Of a stretch of DNA of 64,000 nt, positions 1 through 11,809 are shown in pieces. Position 1 is the first letter of the stretch. The number at the start of each line of letters is the position of its first letter. This DNA comes from Liopterus haemorrhoidalis (taxonomy: Eukaryota; Arthropoda; Insecta; Coleoptera; Dytiscidae): NCBI GenBank assembly GCA_963971575.1, contig OZ020623.1, positions 15,750,980 to 15,814,979 of the forward strand. The letters run 5' to 3'. The translations under genes and the position numbers were made by a program. Below the pieces are notes generated by a model, which did not search any database, was not told the DNA's origin, and saw nothing but the letters and a program-made list of their open reading frames with translations.

Positions 1-640
1 AAACCCTACTTGGCAAGCAACAAATCTACTTGAAAATCAATCATGTCAGAACCGTATTTTTTTGTGAAAAAAACAAACGAATTTCTGTGCTAATTAAACA
101 CGTATCATTGATATAAATCAGGAAAGTCCGCTTTTACCGTATATTAACCGGGAGACTGCCGTTGCTACTGCTACCAAATGATTCATTTCCGAAAGAGCTT
201 CGCTTACAATTTGCATTCTAGTGCAGTGGACGATCGTCGAACCCGTTCAGTTATTCCGTAAACAAACCAGGAATTACAACATTCAAATAGGAAAGATTAA
301 ATTACGTTAAAAGTTGATATTACAAACATGGGCGCCCACAGTAATAGGCAAGGGGGACACTTGCCCATCCTTGAAGTCCTAACTTAGTGTTTATTCCAAA
401 CCTTTAAGATTTTCACTTGCCAGACCTTAAAATACCGTATGTCCTTTTTCGCTTGCAACACAGAAGTTTCCCATGTTAAATTTTTCATTGCATATTCTAT
501 CTCCACGATGAGTTTTAGACAAAAACTTTATTAAAACAAATTGTTCAATATTTTAGTCCCAGCATTGTTTTTCTTGTTATTCACAAAACCTAAATAGCAG
601 TCCCAGTAATAAATACCATGAGTTCAAAATGAAATTTGCC
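1..640. other. Unassigned A+T-rich sequence
   Basis: No coding frame with family resemblance. About 325-400 holds a G+C-richer stretch (ATGGGCGCCCAC, then CAAGGGGGACACTTGCCC) that looks like an end of a non-autonomous DNA transposon, but no partner end or target duplication was found. Confidence 0.4.
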
Positions 641-709
641 TTTGTAATAATTAAAATTGGAAATTATAATATTTTTATTTCACAGGTACAGAAAAATAAA
701 CATAAAAAA

Positions 710-1560
710 CTAAAGAAGCTGTTCAAAATAACCGCTGTTTTCCTGCTGACGCAAATTTACTCGTATTTTCATATTATTAAAAGCATTTATAATAATTTGA
801 GGAGTTCTATTGTCACACTGTTCGGTAATTCTGTTTTGCAGTTTCCCGATATTGTTAATAGGGGTCTTATATACATTATTTTTCAGATAAGGAAATATAA
901 ATTAATCTAAAATAGTCAAGTCTGGTGATCTAGGTGGAAATTCTGGATTTGAACGTAAACTAATTATTCGATCGTCAAAAAAATTTACGAAGGTAATTGA
1001 TGGTCTCTTGAGCGGTGTGGGCCATCGCGCCATCCTATTGGAAATAGCTTTGCTGAAGCTCATCCTCATGAAGCAGATTAATAAATCCACGTACAATATT
1101 CTGGTATCTCTGAGTAGTTTTGTGGAGAAATATGGGTCCGATAATACGTCTTCGAGACACAGCAATCCAAACACCAACTTTTAACGGGTGCAAGGGAGTT
1201 TCGCGAAAAGTATGAAGATTTTTAGCAGTCCATAACCTCATATTTTGTGAATTAATATACCCCGAAAAGGTGAGCCAAGCCTCGTCAGAAAAAAAAAAAA
1301 ACGTTAAATTTAGCAAAACATCATTGTTAATTAAATTTTATTGGAACCAGTAGCAATACACAATTTGCCTATTCTGATCTGCTGGCAGCAAATCATGTAA
1401 AGCAAGAATTTTGTATGGGAACAGCTTAAATCTTTTTTGACAATAGTATGGCAAGTTTCTAATGATAAACCAGTCTCTTGTAAAAGTGTACGTAGTGAAT
1501 TGCTCGTTCATACGTTGACGAACATCATCAACAGTGTGATGTATATTTGTTTAGGCAAAT
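710..1560 (-). pseudogene. Tc1/mariner transposase remnant, DD41D type
   Basis: A decayed DDE transposase read on the minus strand. An N-terminal part (about 1560-1320) is followed by a first catalytic block SDEAWLTFSGYINSQNMRLW (about 1290-1230), then GVWIAVSRRRIIGPIF, a block FQ*DGAMAHT whose Gln codon is now TAG, and PPRSPDLTILD near 905. If one frameshift is allowed, 41 residues lie between the second and third Asp. The C-terminal tail NVYKTPINNIGKLQNRI...GYFEQLL ends at a TAG at 710-712. Several frameshifts and stops make it non-functional. It belongs to the same broad group as the three 1.3-kb copies at 10, 30.7 and 59 kb but is clearly a different subfamily. No terminal repeats were identified. 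Confidence 0.8.
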
Positions 1561-1879
1561 AATTAAATAAAACGTTTTTTATCTAATATATATTTATTAT
1601 ATCTTAATTATGTTTATTACAACTGTGTGTCATATGATGACTCGAGACCGACTGTCGCATTGTCTTTTCAAGCAATGTTCTCGCTTGTCTTACATGCCAG
1701 TCATAACCAAACAAAAATCTTACAATCATATTATACAACAAACAGTATTTTGAGTACGAATCCTTGGCCTTCCAGTTCTATCTCTATTATTAATGCTCCT
1801 TGTATATCAGAAAAAATCAACACATCTTCTAAGTGCTCTGTAAAAATCTCCTTCAAAGAAAGCAATATCTGGAAATTGC

Positions 1880-2436
1880 AGCCGAAACTCCATAAAAGTC
1901 TTTGGGCTGCAGTCTCAGTCCCATGCGTACTTTTCGTTCAACATCGTTATCACCCGCGAAACTTTTGACGCCAAGATGCTTCTTTGAAGACCAAACCATG
2001 TGAACATCCTATTGCAGTTGCTATGCTGCAATAGCATCTCGTCCACCCGTCGAATTGTTGCATCATTCGCCATTTGAACCCAGTTCAATGTTCGTCAACA
2101 ACGTTTAAACGCCCTTCGGAAAATTTCTCGACCCAGATGTACACTGATTTACGCGACTAACACTCTTCACTGTAAACAGGATACATTTCCTTATGGATAT
2201 CCTTTGCAGGAAGAACTTTTGCCCGCAAAAAATGCACAACAGCACGTTGCTCTTCCGCGGTATACTCTTCGAGCACGATCGCCATTTTAACTCTGTCTGC
2301 GCACGCACACGGCAACTGTCACTTAAGTGTTATCAAGCTGGATTTTGCTGCTACCTAATAACACTTTTGGAAATAGCTCACTGCTATTTTCAGCTTTCCA
2401 ACATCAGTTTGTGACCTAGTTACTGACTTTCCTTCT
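1880..2436 (-). pseudogene. Deleted mariner with transposase N-terminus
   Basis: Minus-strand mariner fragment homologous to the one at 11.3-11.95 kb. The start codon is at 2285-2283 and the product begins MAIVLEEYTAEEQRAVV, the helix-turn-helix DNA-binding part of a mariner transposase; it continues through PAKDIHKEM and VEKFSEGRLNVVDEH. A TAG replaces a residue after SEEC, and the catalytic domain is missing: the homology runs straight into a short 3' segment near 1890-1990. The right end (GTTACTGACTTTCCTTC) matches the terminal repeat of the 9.9-kb copy, but the final CGTA is mutated. Its left boundary is not clear; 1627-1880 is unassigned. Confidence 0.75.
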
Positions 2437-2950
2437 TAATTTCTTTTTGAACTCATAGTATAATGAAACATCTGTTTTGTTATTTTTAACATATACACGT
2501 AGTTTAGAGAGTAATCTATCTTGTCCCTGGTAGATAAGTTTGTTTATATGTTGGTGATAAGGAGATTTACAATTGCAGATGTTGAACGTATGGTAATGTG
2601 AAAAGTTCTACAAACACTAATGTTTCAAAGTGCACAAATAGCGGATTTACAACATGTTCTTAGTTACCTTCACCCATTTTGTGGCTTAAGATTGATCGCT
2701 AGGTAAATTCTAAAGCATCTAAAGGGAAGAGATACCAGTAATTGAAAATAAATAGACAGACGAACGATCAAGGGGAGAAAAAATTGACAAGAATTTATGT
2801 ACGGAAGAAGATTAGGTTTATATTTTTAGAAAAATATTTACTTCATGGAATTTTCACCAAAATAACTACATTTCTCAACGAAAAATAACAGGACACTGAC
2901 ATTTTTTCAAAATTAACATTAATAAAGGCCTATTTAGGCTTCCAAATTAA
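2437..2950. other. Unassigned A+T-rich sequence
   Basis: Nothing coding or repetitive recognised here. Confidence 0.4.
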
Positions 2951-2954
2951 GCTT

Positions 2955-3350
2955 TAGTTGGGTATAATTTTTACCGACCGCCAACATATATAAGGGAGGT
3001 ATTGTGCTCATACCGATTTTGACAATTCGAGATTTCGGTGGATCTCCACGAATTGAGAACTCTACATAACGTTTTGACTATTTTTAGCATGATGTCCGTC
3101 TGTCTGTCCGTCTGTCTGTTCGTCTGTCTGTCTGTCTGTGTACACGTGCCTAGCAAATTCGGCTTTTTATGAAACTTCATATTTAAGCTTTTGACATCAA
3201 TTGCTCGAGTTTATCAACTTTTGGTAAAAATCGGTTAACTAGAAATGGGAGTTTACTCGTGTCGGTTTTAAGATTTTTGCAAATATTTCACAACAGAGAA
3301 ATATTTCGAAAAAATTTATTTAACAAAATTTGCTATAAAAGCAATAACTA
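2955..3350 (-). repeat. Repeat C copy with embedded CAGA microsatellite
   Basis: Inverted copy of the repeat at 13640-14090. Shared landmarks are the terminal ACCGACCGCCAACATAT stretch, the block around AGTCAAAACGTTATGTAG, a CAGA/CAGT-type tetranucleotide tract (3098-3140), and the far block CGACACGAGTAAACTCCCAT. The apparent short reading frame is only translation of the tetranucleotide tract and its flanks. Class unknown; no target duplication found. Confidence 0.7.
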
Positions 3351-3755
3351 ACAAGTTTTATTTGAGAAATTTTTTGATAAAGCAGCATAAATTAAACAAG
3401 TACTTTGTGATGGCTGTCTGTCCTGTAGTGTCCACAGCTGATTTTTTTAGTTTTAAATTATTTAATTTATATGTTATTTGGAATACCATAGAAAGATTCT
3501 GTATAACAAATTATGACCGTTGGCACTACTACAGTTTAAAAGTACAGTATACTTAAACTGTAGTTTCCCTTAATCGAAGTTTTATTTTAACGTGAATTGC
3601 ACAACTGCAGTTTATGCATGGTTTAAGTTATTTACAAAATAATGTACTTTATTTAAAACTGTTTTTGAAGGTTTCCCGGTCTCGTGTCCATAAAGGAGTG
3701 CCGGAATTCTGATTTCAAATAATGTAAACCAAAGACCTACCGTTCTTTGTTTATT

Positions 3756-4280
3756 TTAATTTTCACACCCTCTTCCACTCAACCATATTGGAGACAATGC
3801 TACCAGATATGTGTAGTTGGCGACGTCTTCAATGTTTTGCCTATCGAAAACAAAATTATCCGTATTTTTCCTAACAATCGGTACAGATTTTGTCTCTTCA
3901 TGGTTTTTTCTAGGTCGACAGTAATCTTCGCCTACAGTGGCTTCTGTAATCGGTTTTAAAGTTTGTTTTCCATTTTTCCGATTGTGTGGGCGATATGGCA
4001 AATGTCACTAGGTTAATCATGATCATCTTAATAGCTCGTCATTATCCATTTATTTCCATTGTTGTCCTCAGTCTTCCAAAACGATGTCGAAGAGAATAGG
4101 CAAAAGTATGCAACCCTGTTTAACACCGCGATTAGGAATTTAATTACTGAGCCAACCTCTTTGAATTATTTGGATGCATCTTGATAGAAAAGTTTGATGG
4201 TACTGATTATCTTTTCTGGGACTCGTCTAGTCTTAAGGTCTAAGGGAATTTTGTTTTCAATAGTTTGCACCTTTGAAGCT
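3756..4280 (-). pseudogene. RTE-like LINE reverse transcriptase fragment
   Basis: Minus-strand remnant of a non-LTR retrotransposon reverse transcriptase. Readable blocks in order are VPEKIISTIKLFYQDASK (about 4215-4160), RGVKQGCILLPILFDIVLED (about 4130-4070), which is the palm-domain RT motif, and, past a decayed stretch where the FADD motif should lie, FVFDRQNIEDVANYTYL (about 3870-3820), the segment that follows the active site in RTE-like and related elements. These blocks are in different frames with stops between them, so it is dead and truncated at both ends. A second fragment of this LINE type, the C-terminal tail, lies at 57.8-58.1 kb. The clade is inferred from motif style only. 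Confidence 0.7.
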
Positions 4281-4439
4281 GCATGTCATGTTGGCATTGA
4301 AAAATGTCACTTTTTTAAAATGCCAATCCATTTAACATATGTTATAATGAAAAATTATATGCAGACACCTTTATTTTGGACGTTTGCCATTGCTGATAGT
4401 ACTAGGCTAGAATAGTACAATATAATGAGTATTAGTATC

Positions 4440-4600
4440 AAAAAAGATATAATACTTCAAGAGTAATATAAAAAATTCGGACGTTTCGGAAACTGCTCAA
4501 CAATCTGTTTCCGTCTTCAGCGATCAAGTGATGTTCATCACTTCTCGTATAATGATCATAACCTTATCAACCTAAAGTCGGTTTTACAGCGTAAGGAATA
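4440..4600 (-). repeat. Possible retroelement 3' tail
   Basis: Read on the minus strand, GATCGCTGAAGACGGAAAC is followed by GTTTCCGAAACGTCCGAA. This pattern, a gaagatgg-like stretch followed by a cgaaacgt-like stretch, is common in the 3' regions of Penelope-like and some LINE elements. No coding part is attached. Confidence 0.35.
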
Positions 4601-6010
4601 TTTTTAATTGACAGTCAGTAACACACTATAAAAGTAACCAAAATAACTAGATCTAGTTTGTTCTTACAAAAGTGAACAGCTTATATACGTAAATTTGTAG
4701 AGCTAAAGTGAGATAAAATATTGACATTAAATATTTTGACATAAATAGTTTGACTTTACATTCAATGACGTTACGTATATTTTTTGTGCTACTGTTAAAA
4801 TGGCAATTAAACGGCGTTCAACAAATTTACCACAGAAAAAGAGGATAATATAGACGAGGAGTTAATGAAAATAATATTTTTTAATATAAAAGTAATTGAA
4901 AATAAGAAGGAAATTATTTTACATTCCTTAAACAATATGAATTAAACTTTTTAGCAATTTTCAGCCAGACATCTTTATTACTCTGCCAATAATTGCGTCG
5001 GTTTTCTTATTTTCTATCATTTTTATATAAATAGTAATGCTCAAAGTATTGTTTATAATGCGTTGTAATCGTATTGAAAGAAATACATATGTAAAAATAC
5101 AAGACCATGTTTAATTAAAAATATATATTTATATATTGTTCTCTATATATCACATTTACAATAAATGTCCAAAATATTCTAAAAACGGTTGTCTATAATT
5201 TATAATTTAATCCAAACAGATCGTCGATTTCGTCAAAATACAACTAAAAGCTATATAAAACACTAAAATCACTATTATAAAAAAATATGATGTATAACTA
5301 CACATTTGTATATACTTTTAAAATTATATTGATTTTCAATTAAAATTGAAATATCAACACATTTTGGGAACTTTTTTTTTTGTTATATGTTACTTTATTA
5401 AGCACTTCATGTTGCCTATAAGTTATTAGACAAATAAGCCTATTTATTAGCAACCTAATAACTATTTCGGGGTGGAACTCACGAAAAAAAAAAATATTTG
5501 TTGCTAATAAATTTATTGGACAGTTTATTAGCAACTGGAGCTCTCGGCCCTGAGACAGAAAAATGCTTAGCTTTTTCAAAAACTTTCAAGAAGTTAATAA
5601 AAGCCCTGTCGAAGCTGGATCGACATTTAATTATTAGTATACAACTTATAAAGTAAGAGTTGCTTAAATTAAGATGCATAATAAAATAAACTCGAGCATT
5701 TGTATTCAGTATTCATACAGCAATAAAATAATCTTTATGTTGTAGTTTATTAAAATATTTATTAAATATTGAATAGGATGTATGGAGGAATGCATCTCAC
5801 CACTTGTATATGTGCTATGATGTCAGCGTTAAATTTTATAGTCTCAGACTTGGAGCAGTAAAACGTCATGGCTTGTACGGGTAACGAGATGGTCTTATTT
5901 TAAGAGTTACTGTTGAAGAAAATGTTTTGACCACATATAAAACTGATATACAATTTAATTTAATGCGCACGTAAAGACAAGCTGGAAAAATGAGCAGCAG
6001 AAACATGCAA
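4600..6010. other. Unassigned A+T-rich sequence
   Basis: No recognisable genes. Around 5440-5560 TTATTAGCAAC-like strings recur in both orientations, and TCTCGGCCCTGAGAC at 5542 resembles one end of a hAT element read on the minus strand, but a partner end was not found. Confidence 0.35.
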
Positions 6011-6303
6011 AGCAGAACTTTCTGTTGAAATATATCTACAAATAATTCATGAAAATAATGCAAATTGAGTGTGAGCTCGCTCCGCTCCGCTCGCATTCTA
6101 TAACTAACCGAACGTAGCGCTGCGAGAGACCTCAAATTTACGCTGATTTATGTGGAAATATAACCTAAAATTTCAAGTTATAAAAGTGAAAAATAGTGAA
6201 AACTGTAAAAAACTACCAATTTCCCTACCTAATATAATTTATTATTATCTAAGAAATATGTCTCTACAAAAAATTCTTGAAAATAATGCAAATTGAGTGT
6301 TGT
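6010..6303 (+). repeat. Direct repeat of ~50 bp, 235 bp apart
   Basis: TTGAAATATATCTACAAATA...GAAAATAATGCAAATTGAGTGT near 6024-6074 recurs in slightly altered form at 6253-6302. The second copy ends a few bases before the Tc1 insertion at 6311. Between the copies lies a purine/pyrimidine-biased GCTCCGCTCCGCTCGC string. Confidence 0.6.
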
Positions 6304-6310
6304 GTACATA

Positions 6311-7893
6311 CAGCCTTGGACAAATGTATGGAGCACACATACAGTTATAATATAACATCTAAGTTTATGTACATTGTAACTTGTATATATTTGACAAGAT
6401 GTTTTTAAAATATCATTGACACATTCTAAAAGACGTACGTCTAATCAGATAACCGAAAATGTAAACAGAGTTATGATAAATCTTGAAATACAAATAAATA
6501 TTGGCTCAGATCTGTTACGTTTTGTTTGCATAAAATTAAACAACTAGGGCTTGGATTATTATTACACATGCGTTTGAAGAGAACACTGTTTTATTGAGTT
6601 TAACTGAATATTTTTAATCGTATTAGGGTTAAAAACCGTGAACTCACTGTGGCAGAAAGGAGCCAAATTATATTGTTCCATTCACAGGGACAGCTGCAGG
6701 TGAAAATTTCACAAAAAATTGAGTTCTCAAGAAAAGCCGTGCAAATTACCATCAAATGGTTCCAAGAGACTGATACTTATGAAAACAGACCAAAAACCGG
6801 AAGAAAACGTGCAACCACTTCCAGAGATAATTGTTTTATAAAGAGAAGTGCTCTTCGTAAAAGCTCAATATCGTCAAAAGAGCTGGATAGTGATCTGTGG
6901 GAACATAGAGAAGTTAAAGTTTCTTCTAGAACAATAAGAAGACATCTAGTGGAATCTAATTTGCATCGAAGAAGAGCTCGCCGAAAACAACTGTTGCCCG
7001 AGCAACACAAAAAACTTCGCCTTGAGTGGGCCAAAATACACTTAAATTGGACACCTGATGAATGAGCGAAAATCATTTGATCTGATGAGTTCAATATAGA
7101 AGTAAGCATTGTAATGGTTTAATGACTTACGATTTAAAAGAAAAATAAATTTCTAAGCAATTATTGTACTAACAATATAAAATTTTATTTAATATAAATT
7201 TACGAAATTAAGGTTTGTTTGTTCTTTTGTGGATCAACTTTTTTGACATCCTGGACTCATATTTGTTAGACGTAGGACGAGTGAAGCTTTTCATCCTAAC
7301 AGCATCATCCCTACGGCCAAATTTTGTGGTGGTAGCATCATGATCTGGGGTTGCATGTCGGCCAGTGGCTTAGGCGAAATGTTTTTGTGCGAGGGACGCA
7401 TTATTCTGCTCGTTATATTACCATGCTTAATGAAGTTTTGGAGCCATCAATATTAAAATTATTTGATAAGGATAATCCAGAATATGTTTTTCAACAAAAT
7501 AATGCCACCTGTCACAAAGCCAAAGCAATGAATGGTTTTCCAAAAGCATTGTGCTACTTTTTGCATGGTCATCAGATTTATCGCAAATTGAACATTTATG
7601 GTCGCTTCTGATAATCAATGTGTTTTTATAAATGCATATCAAAAAAAGGATTGAAGAAAATTACTGTGGACGAATGGTTCAATGTACGATCCGGTGTACG
7701 TAAAAAACTTGTGGTCAGTATGCCTAAAAGGGTACTTGTGGTAATAAACGCACGAGTAGGTACCACACAATATTAATAATTTTAATTAAAGTTGTCATTA
7801 GGAGCTGTATGTATTATTTTATTTACCATTTTTCCTGTAATAATCCTAAAATTCAATAAAACGTATGGTGATTCATACATTTGTCCAAGGTTG
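6311..7893 (+). mobile_element. Tc1-like transposon, nearly full length
   Basis: A 1583-bp element bounded by inverted ends CAGCCTTGGACAAATGTATG (6311) and, on the other strand, CAACCTTGGACAAATGTATG (ending 7893), each flanked by TA (6309-6310 and 7894-7895), the standard Tc1/mariner target duplication. The length is normal for the family. The terminal repeats are short, about 25 bp. It carries the broken transposase gene below. Confidence 0.9.
6649..7740 (+). pseudogene. Tc1 transposase, inactivated
   Basis: The N-terminal half is open from 6649 to 7062: AERSQIILFHSQGQLQVKIS begins the first helix-turn-helix, RPKTGRKRATT is the GRPR-like hinge, and SSRTIRRHLVESNLHRRRAR is the second helix-turn-helix. 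Then come two TGA codons (7063-7065 and 7078-7080) at positions that are Trp in relatives (WTPDE.AKII.SDEFNIE). About 130 bp of A+T-rich DNA interrupts the catalytic core after SDEFNIE (7098 to about 7231). Coding then resumes as GLIFVRRRTSEAFHP and GGGSIMIWGCMSASGL-like sequence and, in another frame, NPEYVFQQNNATCHKAKAMN, where the second catalytic Asp has become Asn. The C-terminal part is frameshifted. The real start is probably a few codons upstream of 6649 in the lost reading frame. It cannot make active transposase. Confidence 0.85.
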
Positions 7894-8228
7894 TATATAT
7901 GACACCGTAGCCTAATCTTAATTGAAATAAATATTTATTTACCTGCTAAACTGCATGCACAGTTAACAAATGTCCACTGTTTTCTTCCTCCCGTAGGAAA
8001 TATTTCATGAGACTGCTTTCTTAACGTTTTTCCTTTTTTACTCATTTTATTTTCAATAAACAAAACAATTATTTACAATACAAATATTGTCCTGAAAAGG
8101 ACATATTTTAATCAAAATCGCTATTAGATAAATAGCAAAACAGAGTTGTAGATGGCACTGGTTCAGTACAAATGACACTAGAAAACATTAGCAATCGCAG
8201 ACAAACCCCGAGGTGGGATAACCTACGG

Positions 8229-8993
8229 CAGTGTTTCTCAACCGTTTGTGGCATGGGCCCCCCCAAAACAACGTAAATATTGTCTGCGGCCCCCTATATA
8301 TCTTTATATATATATAAAGAGATAGAGAGAGAGAGAGAGAGAGAGGGAGGGAGGGATCACAAGGTGTATCAAGATAGAGGAAACACGTTTTTTCTCAAAA
8401 AGACGATGTGTGAGCAAGTTGGGAAAAAATTTGGTGATCAGAGTTTACCCAAATAATTGGATGGTAGTATTTAAATTTTGCGGAATAAACCGGAAGTACA
8501 GGATATCAAGGACAACTTCGATTTTTTATATAGGAACGTATGGCATGTTGGATATATTTGGATAAAGCTTTTGAAAAGAAACAACTTTTACATAAACATG
8601 TTTTTAATATCTGTTACGGTTACCTATAATGGCTTGCAAGTATTTTTATTTACAAGTGTTCAAAGTTGCTTTCCATTTTGAACACTTTCGCAGTCTTACT
8701 TTTTAGTTAATAGTAGCTCGGAGCATAACAATAAATATTGCACGTTCAAGTCGTACCTACTTGAAAGTACTTGAAGTACCTCCAACTCGAACCATTTTAA
8801 TTACTTGTCAAAATAAGTATAATTTATTTTATTTATGTTTAAAAGGTATATTTTAATGAACATTAATGTCACATATTTATGAAAATTTATCTTACAAAAT
8901 TGAGCGTTTTTCTATTATAATTAATGTTCCGATCTTATATGACTTCGCGGCCCCCCGACGAAGCTTTCACAGCCCCCCGGTTGAGAAACGCTG
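8229..8993. mobile_element. Non-autonomous hAT element
   Basis: 765 bp bounded by CAGTGTTTCTCAACCG (8229) and, inverted, CAGCGTTTCTCAACCG (ending 8993), with a perfect 8-bp target duplication ACCTACGG at 8221-8228 and 8994-9001. Both ends have G/C homopolymer runs next to the terminal repeat. It contains a GA microsatellite (8324-8356) and, at about 8497-8560, a segment also found inverted at 18385-18450. No transposase. Confidence 0.93.
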
Positions 8994-9001
8994 ACCTACG
9001 G

Positions 9002-9930
9002 TACACGTTTGTATGTATAAGTACGTTTGTCGTAGCTATACCGGACCAATAAACAAAATTTTTTGATATGCTTAATTTGTATTTCTCTAACTATTTTGCC
9101 AATGTGAATGGCAGAGACACACATCAGTACGTTAATTAATATTTCAGTCATATGACCTAGACTAGACTTCTCTGGACAATCGAACTTTACTTGCTACACC
9201 GTCTGTAGGCGCCTTTACCAAGTTCCAACTTGCACTAACTTGCTCAACTAATCCCGCTCTACCCTAGATACGAAAATAAAAAAGTAACAACCAATTCTAC
9301 AGTTGTCTACAAAAAAACTGCAACAAGTGTAAATCCCAAATTAAATCTATCAATTAATAAAAAGTACTTTAAGCTCTGTACTTAAGCGTCAGTACACAAC
9401 AAAACAAGTCCGTCATTTATATCTTAAACTCTGTTATGACAGCATCATTTAACAAGGTTTCATGACGTGTAATTTGACGTCATTCTAACGTTACGGAAGG
9501 CGATTTGTTGTGATGTAATTGAACTGTTGAACTCATTCGAACCGTGAACCGAAAAAGACGAAGTAAAGGGGAAAATATCTGTGGTTTCAGACTTTGGATT
9601 TAATTGGAAAATAGATTAAAGTATTTTATTATATTGTTTAATTGGGTTATTAATAATAAATTAAATTAATGTTATAATAAATTCGGGTAAATTAGATAGA
9701 CGAGAATAATGCTCGACAGGTAGCCAGCTGTTAAGTAAAATTTGATGGCTATAAATTTGAATTTTGAACAAAACTTGGGATAAATTTTCAAGAGTAATAA
9801 AGAACAAAATGATTTCTAATTGTGTTGATGATTTCTCTTCTTTTATGGTTTTATACAGATGGCTAAAAATCCTTTATATAGTTCACTAAACTCTACATGA
9901 TGATTGTTCGACTGCGAACTAATAAACAAA
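9002..9930. other. Unassigned sequence
   Basis: No genes recognised. GCTACACCGTCTGTAGGCG near 9206 resembles strings at 54018 (forward) and about 50710 (inverted), a possible low-copy repeat. Confidence 0.35.
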
Positions 9931-9992
9931 TATACGAGGGAAAGTCAGTAATTAAGTCACAAAAGGCTATTAAAAAAATACCCAAGGAAATA

Positions 9993-11302
9993 CAAGGTGT
10001 CTCAAAAGAAATTTTATATTTATTTAGCTTACTGCGTGAACGCAACGTATCCGAGGGGCGCGGGGGTTATGTCAATCGGTAGGCTGGCTCTTGGGAATTC
10101 AGTCGCTATGGAGCGTTTTTCGGGAGCAGACCGCGCGTTATGCGTGCGACAGTTTTACAAAAACGGTGATTCGGCGACTGTAGCGCGTAGAAAATTCTGC
10201 AGTATTCGAGGTTTTCGTCACTTAAATGATGCGCCAAGCATTCCTCTCATTCGACATTGGGTTAAAAAGTTTGAAGAGACTGGTACAACGCTGGATAAAT
10301 CAAAATCCAGGCGACCTAGGTCATCAAGAACGGTAGAAAACGTGGAGAATGTTAATCAGTCTGTTCGTGACGACCCGAACCTTTCAATTCGGAAGCGCGC
10401 AAGTGCTTTAAATGTGCATAGATCATCATTACATCGCATTATGCACAAAGACTTAAAGCTGCACCCCTACAAAATTCAATTGGTGCAAGAATTAAAGCCC
10501 CAAGATGCCAGTCAGAGGCTTAATTTCGTAAATCAGGTGATTGAGCAATTTTCAACGTTTACCAACATTTTGTTTTCAGATGAAGCTCATTTTCATCTTA
10601 ATGGCCACGTAAATAAGCAGAACTGCCGCTACTGGAGTGCAACGAATCCGAAACGCAAACATCAGAAACCCCTACATTCGCCTAAAGTGACCGTATGAGC
10701 TGCGATGTCGGCGCGAGGAATTATCGGCCCTTACTTTTTTGAAGACGAAAGGGGGCGTGCAGTTACAGTGAATTCAAAGCGTTATGTGGAGATGTTAGAC
10801 AACTTCTTGGTATCTGAACTGCAAAACTTTCCTGGCTATAACCAAATAACATGGTTCCAACAGGACGGAGCAACTTCACACACGTCCAATATGTCTCTGC
10901 CACGTGTTCGTGAAATTTTCTCAGGCAAATTGATCTCCCGGAGAGGTGACATAAATTGGCCTCCACGCAGTCCAGATTTAACCCCTATGGACTTTTTCCT
11001 ATGGGGTTATCTTAAATCTAAAGTTTACGCCAATAAACCGACTTCACTGGCGCATTTGAAAGAAAATATCCGTCACGAAATGGCAGCCATCCCTGAGTCC
11101 ACCTGCCGAGACGTCATAAGTAATCTTACTGTTCGATTAAATGAGTGCCGAGAACGCGAGGGTCTACATTTAGACGATATTATTTTTAAGAAATAAATCC
11201 CCAAAAAGTGTATTTTAATAATTAATAAACATTTTTTCTATATACGGCTTACTTTTTTTTTAATCGATCCACTAACTATAAAATTTCTTTTGAGACACCT
11301 TG
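9993..11302 (+). mobile_element. DD41D mariner, copy 1
   Basis: A 1310-bp element with perfect terminal repeats CAAGGTGTCTCAAAAGAAAT at both ends and TA duplications at 9991-9992 and 11303-11304. It sits inside the deleted mariner 9935-11952 and is therefore the younger of the two. Copies 2 (30124-31432) and 3 (58301-59548) are in the opposite orientation. Confidence 0.93.
10108..11196 (+). pseudogene. DD41D mariner transposase, single in-frame stop
   Basis: A 363-codon frame from ATG 10108 (MERFSGADRALCVRQFYKNG) to TAA 11194-11196, interrupted only by a TGA at 10696-10698. The N-terminal half has a helix-turn-helix around residues 10-50 and a second around RKRASALNVHRSSLHRIM. The first catalytic Asp is in FSDEAHFHLNGHV, the second in WFQQDGATSHTS, and the third in SPDLTPMDFFLWGYL. 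Exactly 41 residues separate the last two, which defines the DD41D class (rosa/Visitor-like in the literature as I recall it). The TGA falls in VTV.AAMSARGIIGP, where copy 3 has TGG (Trp). Copy 2 carries the identical TGA. The other frames open upstream of 10108, including 10069, are possible alternative starts, but MERF is conserved. Apart from this stop it is the best-preserved transposase in the window. Confidence 0.9.
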
Positions 11303-11485
11303 TACTTATCCAAAAACAAGTTTTATTTTTCAACAAAGTCGCCACCAACATTAATACACTTATCCCATCGCTTTATCAATCCCCCAATGCCTGCTGTATA
11401 AAAGTCTTTGGGCTGCAGTCTCAGTCATACCTCTCGTTCAACATCGTTATCACCCGCGAAGCGTATGCCGCCAAGATGCTTTTTT

Positions 11486-11809
11486 CTAGGCAAAACCATA
11501 AGAACATCCTATTGCAGTTGCTATGCTGTCTATTGCAAGCCGCCTGTTAGCATGAACCATCTCGTCCACCCGTCGAATTGTTGCATAATACGCCATCTGA
11601 ACGTGGCACCCAGTTCGATGTTCGTCAACAACTTTTAAGCGCCCTTGAGAGAATTTCTCGACCCAGTTGTGCACTGCTTTACGCGAGAAACACTCTTCAC
11701 TGTAAACAGGAGACTGATGCATATCCTTTGCAGGAAGTCCTTTTGCCCACAAAAAACGCACAACTGCACGTTGCTCTTCCGCAGTATACTCTTCGAGCAC
11801 GATCGCCAT
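11486..11809 (-). pseudogene. Mariner transposase N-terminal fragment
   Basis: The minus-strand frame starts at ATG 11809-11807 with MAIVLEEYTAEEQRAVVRFL, continues through SRKAVHNWVEKFSQGRLKVV (helix-turn-helix region) and IRRVDEMVHANRRLAIDSIA, and stops near 11486 after about 107 residues. A full mariner transposase has roughly 340-350, so the whole DDE domain is absent, removed by an internal deletion. The sequence left of it (11303-11480) retains only the 3' end of the element. It is homologous to the fragment at 2285. Confidence 0.8.

Noticed and set aside
7098..7231. A ~130-bp intron in the Tc1 gene beginning GTAAGC
   Set aside because: Tc1 genes of this type normally lack introns, and no acceptor restores the reading frame; more likely a small insertion.
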